Shown: piece by piece, positions 9,011 through 10,744 of the stretch
Position numbering within the stretch: the stretch's first letter is position 1
Layout: every line of letters starts with the position of its first letter
Assembly (NCBI GenBank): GCA_001839685.1
Contig: MLAK01000660.1
Location: 193,493 to 204,236 of the forward strand
DNA from: Tritrichomonas foetus
Lineage: Eukaryota > Parabasalia > Tritrichomonadida > Tritrichomonadidae
Direction of reading: 5' to 3'
Length of the DNA: 10,744 nucleotides
Notes under the pieces: generated by a model
Told to the model about the DNA's origin: nothing
What the model saw: the letters and a program-made list of their open reading frames with translations, nothing else
Database searches by the model: none
Translations under genes and position numbers: made by a program

Positions 9011-9172
9011 ATGGATCTAAATATCAAAATCTTATTTTTTTTAGTTATTTACATTTTAATTCGAATTTTGATATATATTCATCAAAAAAATGGTAGGATA
9101 GGAATTCTCAATATAAGAAATATGATAGAAAATGAATGGATTTCCATGAGTACTCCATATTGCTTTAAATAA
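9011..9172 (+). CDS. Doubtful 53-residue ORF with one hydrophobic helix
   Basis: The plus strand has ATG at 9011 and TAA at 9170-9172, giving 53 residues. Residues 7-23 (ILFFLVIYILIRILIYI) are almost entirely aliphatic or aromatic apart from one Arg and would make a single membrane segment, followed by a mixed polar tail with two Trp/Tyr-containing stretches. A TCACT initiator-like sequence lies at 8965-8969, about 44 bases upstream. I recognise no family. AT-rich DNA readily yields Ile/Leu/Phe/Tyr-rich ORFs by chance, so this is most likely noise, though a small membrane protein cannot be excluded. Confidence 0.15.
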   Translation: MDLNIKILFFLVIYILIRILIYIHQKNGRIGILNIRNMIENEWISMSTPYCFK

Positions 9173-9454
9173 CTAGATATAGTTATTATCACATATAGAT
9201 TGAATTAATGTGCCAAACGAATTAATCTCTTCAAATAAAAAAAATTTATGCAAATAAATGAAAATTTGTACAGGAAATACGGTGTTGTCAATTATATATT
9301 ACAACATAAACAAGAAAAATATAGTAATTTCAGGAAAGATGTTTAATAGATATATTTGACGGAATAAAATCAAATTAATAATAATAAATGGGAAAAATAA
9401 AAAAATGGGAAACTAAACCCAAAAACAAATGAACCAGAATCATGACCTACGTGC

Positions 9455-9481
9455 AAAAAAAGTAGTCAATCAAACTACTTT
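9455..9481 (-). terminator. Terminator-like hairpin with T-run just after the Rab gene
   Basis: On the minus strand AAAGTAGT (9481-9474) is followed by a 7-base loop and a perfect complementary ACTACTTT (9466-9459), running straight into a T-run that ends at 9455. The stem begins about 16 bases after the Rab stop codon (TGA at 9499-9497). The shape is that of an intrinsic terminator, which is not a known way of ending mRNA genes in eukaryotes. It may instead be a 3' UTR hairpin, or chance. Confidence 0.35.
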
Positions 9482-9496
9482 CAGTTTTCAAGTGAC

Positions 9497-10138
9497 TCAT
9501 TTGCAGCATGATTTTGTCTTTTTCGGTTGCTCATCAAGTTGGACACAGTTTGATGTGTCAGGATGATAAGGTTCAATTGAATTATCCAAAACGAACTTCA
9601 CCAGACTTCTAATCGACTCTTCGACATTTGTTCCTTCCCTAGCACTTGTCTCAAAGAATCCAATGAATCCATGTTGCTTACAGAACTCGTCCATCTCCTC
9701 TTTCGTCCTTCCCCACTCGAACGATTTCACAAGATCAGATTTATTTCCAATTAATAAACATGGAATCGGATTATTTTGCGTTGTTAAAACTTTTTCGTCA
9801 ATGTCGCTTTTCCAAAAGCTTGCTATTTCAAGTGTCTCAATTTTGGTGAGGTCAAAAATGATCAAAGATCCAACAGCTTCTTGATAGTACATATGCGTGA
9901 CTTTCCCGAATCGTTCCTGCCCGGAAATATCCCATAGTTGAAGGTCAACTATTGTGTTCTCATCCCAGTTGATTGGTTTATGCGCGAAATCGACGCCGAT
10001 TGTGGATTTATAAAATTCCGAAAAAAAACCGCTCACGAATTGTCGAATTAATGAGGTCTTGCCTGTTCCCATGTCACCAACAACTAACACTTTGAGTACT
10101 TTTTTAACGGTATTGCTTTCGCCTTCGTCGAGATTCAT
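9497..10138 (-). CDS. Rab small GTPase, Rab32/38-like
   Basis: 213 residues, the usual Rab length. An in-frame TGA about 30 bases upstream makes this the first ATG. Motifs: P-loop GDMGTGKTS (21-29), switch I YKSTIGVDF with T46, G3 WDISGQERFG (69-78, catalytic Q74), G4 NKSD (132-135), G5 ETSAR (163-167). The sequence around VDLQLWDISGQERFG, the following YYQEAVG (84-90) and the SFWKSDIDEKV stretch match the Rab32/Rab38 group, whose members have IAGQ where other Rabs have TAGQ. Here that residue is Ser (S72), a variant. The C-terminus is SCCK, so the prenylated cysteines C211 and C212 are followed by one Lys (CCX type). Family knowledge: Rabs switch between GDP and GTP forms on membranes, and Rab32/38 act on lysosome-related compartments and mitochondria-associated membranes. 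Which organelle applies here cannot be seen. Rab membership is very sure, the Rab32 assignment moderately sure. Confidence 0.93.
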   Translation of the reverse strand: MNLDEGESNTVKKVLKVLVVGDMGTGKTSLIRQFVSGFFSEFYKSTIGVDFAHKPINWDENTIVDLQLWDISGQERFGKVTHMYYQEAVGSLIIFDLTKIETLEIASFWKSDIDEKVLTTQNNPIPCLLIGNKSDLVKSFEWGRTKEEMDEFCKQHGFIGFFETSAREGTNVEESIRSLVKFVLDNSIEPYHPDTSNCVQLDEQPKKTKSCCK

Positions 10139-10638
10139 GATTCTAATTTTGTAGCAGATTCTATGTCATTTCAATTTTATTCAATAAATTGTAAAGCTAT
10201 TCACTGAATTTGTTCATTTATGAGTTTTTCTGAGTATTGACACCGAAAAATTTTGCTTCTTTTTAAACGTTCACCTGATGAATGATGAAGGTTAGAGATC
10301 ATGTGAGAATCATTATTTATATACTTCATGTGAGATTATCAATATGCACTGTAGTGAATCTAAACTATGAATATCAGCATTATCTACAATTAACAGAATG
10401 ATATATGAATATTCATCAGCACTTTTCTTCGAAGATAAATATTTTCATTCGTAAATATTCATACTGATATGACTGTTCTTTTAGAACAAAAAAATTATCG
10501 AAACAAATGGCAAAAAAATGTAAAATATCAAAAATTTCATTTTTTAATGAAAAGTACACAACCTGGAAATACGTTTATTTTCATTAAATNAACTGANCTT
10601 TTTCGAATNTTGGAAACAACTTCCCGACTCTCTGATGC
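10139..10638. other. AT-rich upstream region of the Rab gene
   Basis: No gene is visible. No TCA-Y-(T/A) initiator lies within the last 30 bases before the Rab ATG. A cluster of ATGAATAT motifs is listed separately. A short inverted repeat, TTTCATT (10535-10541) with AATGAAA (10546-10552), surrounds a four-T loop. Ambiguous bases occur at 10590, 10597 and 10609, so readings there are unreliable. Confidence 0.6.
10367..10462. repeat. Cluster of ATGAATAT/ATATTCAT motifs upstream of Rab
   Basis: ATGAATAT occurs at 10367-10374 and 10405-10412, and its complement ATATTCAT at 10409-10416 and 10455-10462. The middle pair overlaps to make a perfect 12-base palindrome, ATGAATATTCAT (10405-10416). The first two copies are both preceded by T and followed a few bases later by CAGCA, suggesting a short imperfect direct duplication. 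They lie 230-325 bases upstream of the Rab ATG, and could be binding sites for a dimeric factor or simply AT-rich chance repeats. Confidence 0.3.
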
Positions 10639-10743
10639 TTAATTTACAGCAACGAATTTTTGCTGAATAGATCTCAACCAATAAAAAATGCCAAAATTCG
10701 CTTGATTACTATTTTCGAAATTACACGTTATTTCTAAAATCTC
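10639..10743 (-). CDS. Possible C-terminal 34 codons of a gene entering from the right edge
   Basis: Reading the minus strand from 10743 gives 34 sense codons ending in TAA at 10641-10639. The residues are of mixed, protein-like composition (for example NFGIFYWLRSIQQKF) rather than the Lys/Asn/Ile monotony of the spacers, and the local sequence has more G+C. The frame is open to the edge, so its length is unknown. It is too short to assign a family, and a chance frame is quite possible. Confidence 0.22.
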   Translation of the reverse strand, partial: EILEITCNFENSNQANFGIFYWLRSIQQKFVAVN

Positions 10744-10744
10744 C

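Larger units (their letters stand above)
8777..9496. other. Spacer between the NOG2 start and the Rab stop
   Basis: This region contains the NOG2 promoter on its left and the Rab 3' flank on its right, both on the minus strand. A TCAGT sits 18 bases before the NOG2 ATG (A at 8794), the right place for an initiator but differing from the consensus at the base after the A. One short plus-strand ORF and a terminator-like hairpin are listed separately. The remainder is AT-rich with no recognisable gene. Confidence 0.6.

Noticed and set aside
9663..9884. 73-codon plus-strand ORF opposite the Rab gene
   Set aside because: It is antisense to the conserved Rab GTPase domain and has no independent support.

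Overview
The window looks like nuclear DNA of an AT-rich, intron-poor protist. A parabasalid related to Trichomonas or Tritrichomonas is the best fit, though I cannot prove the species from sequence alone. The reasons are: single-exon genes with standard stop codons (TGA ends the Rab gene); a long acidic and coiled-coil protein of a style I associate with trichomonads; TAAA overlapping one stop codon, as in trichomonad polyadenylation signals; and a large P-element/THAP9-like transposase. Three ambiguous bases (10590, 10597, 10609) indicate a draft assembly.

Layout from left to right. (1) Positions 1-1929, minus strand: an uninterrupted reading frame of 643 codons that runs off the left edge. 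It has the motif pattern of a P-element/THAP9-type DDE transposase. (2) 1930-3014: AT-rich spacer between two divergent genes. (3) 3015-6323, plus strand: a 1102-residue protein with a disordered acidic/Ser-rich N-terminal half, a Gln-rich linker, coiled coils and two helical blocks. (4) 6324-7234: spacer between convergent genes, no convincing gene. (5) 7235-8776, minus: an NGP1/NOG2-type circularly permuted GTPase of 60S ribosome assembly. (6) 8777-9496: spacer with one doubtful 53-codon membrane-type ORF and a terminator-like hairpin just past the Rab stop. (7) 9497-10138, minus: a Rab GTPase closest in motif to the Rab32/38 group. (8) 10139-10744: upstream sequence with a cluster of ATGAATAT motifs and a possible last 34 codons of another minus-strand gene entering from the right edge.

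The genes do not form a pathway. Two are conserved housekeeping GTPases (ribosome assembly and membrane traffic), one is a lineage-type structural protein, and one is a mobile-element gene. The most noteworthy item is the intact transposase frame. The NOG2 gene is visibly richer in G+C than the transposase gene and the spacers.
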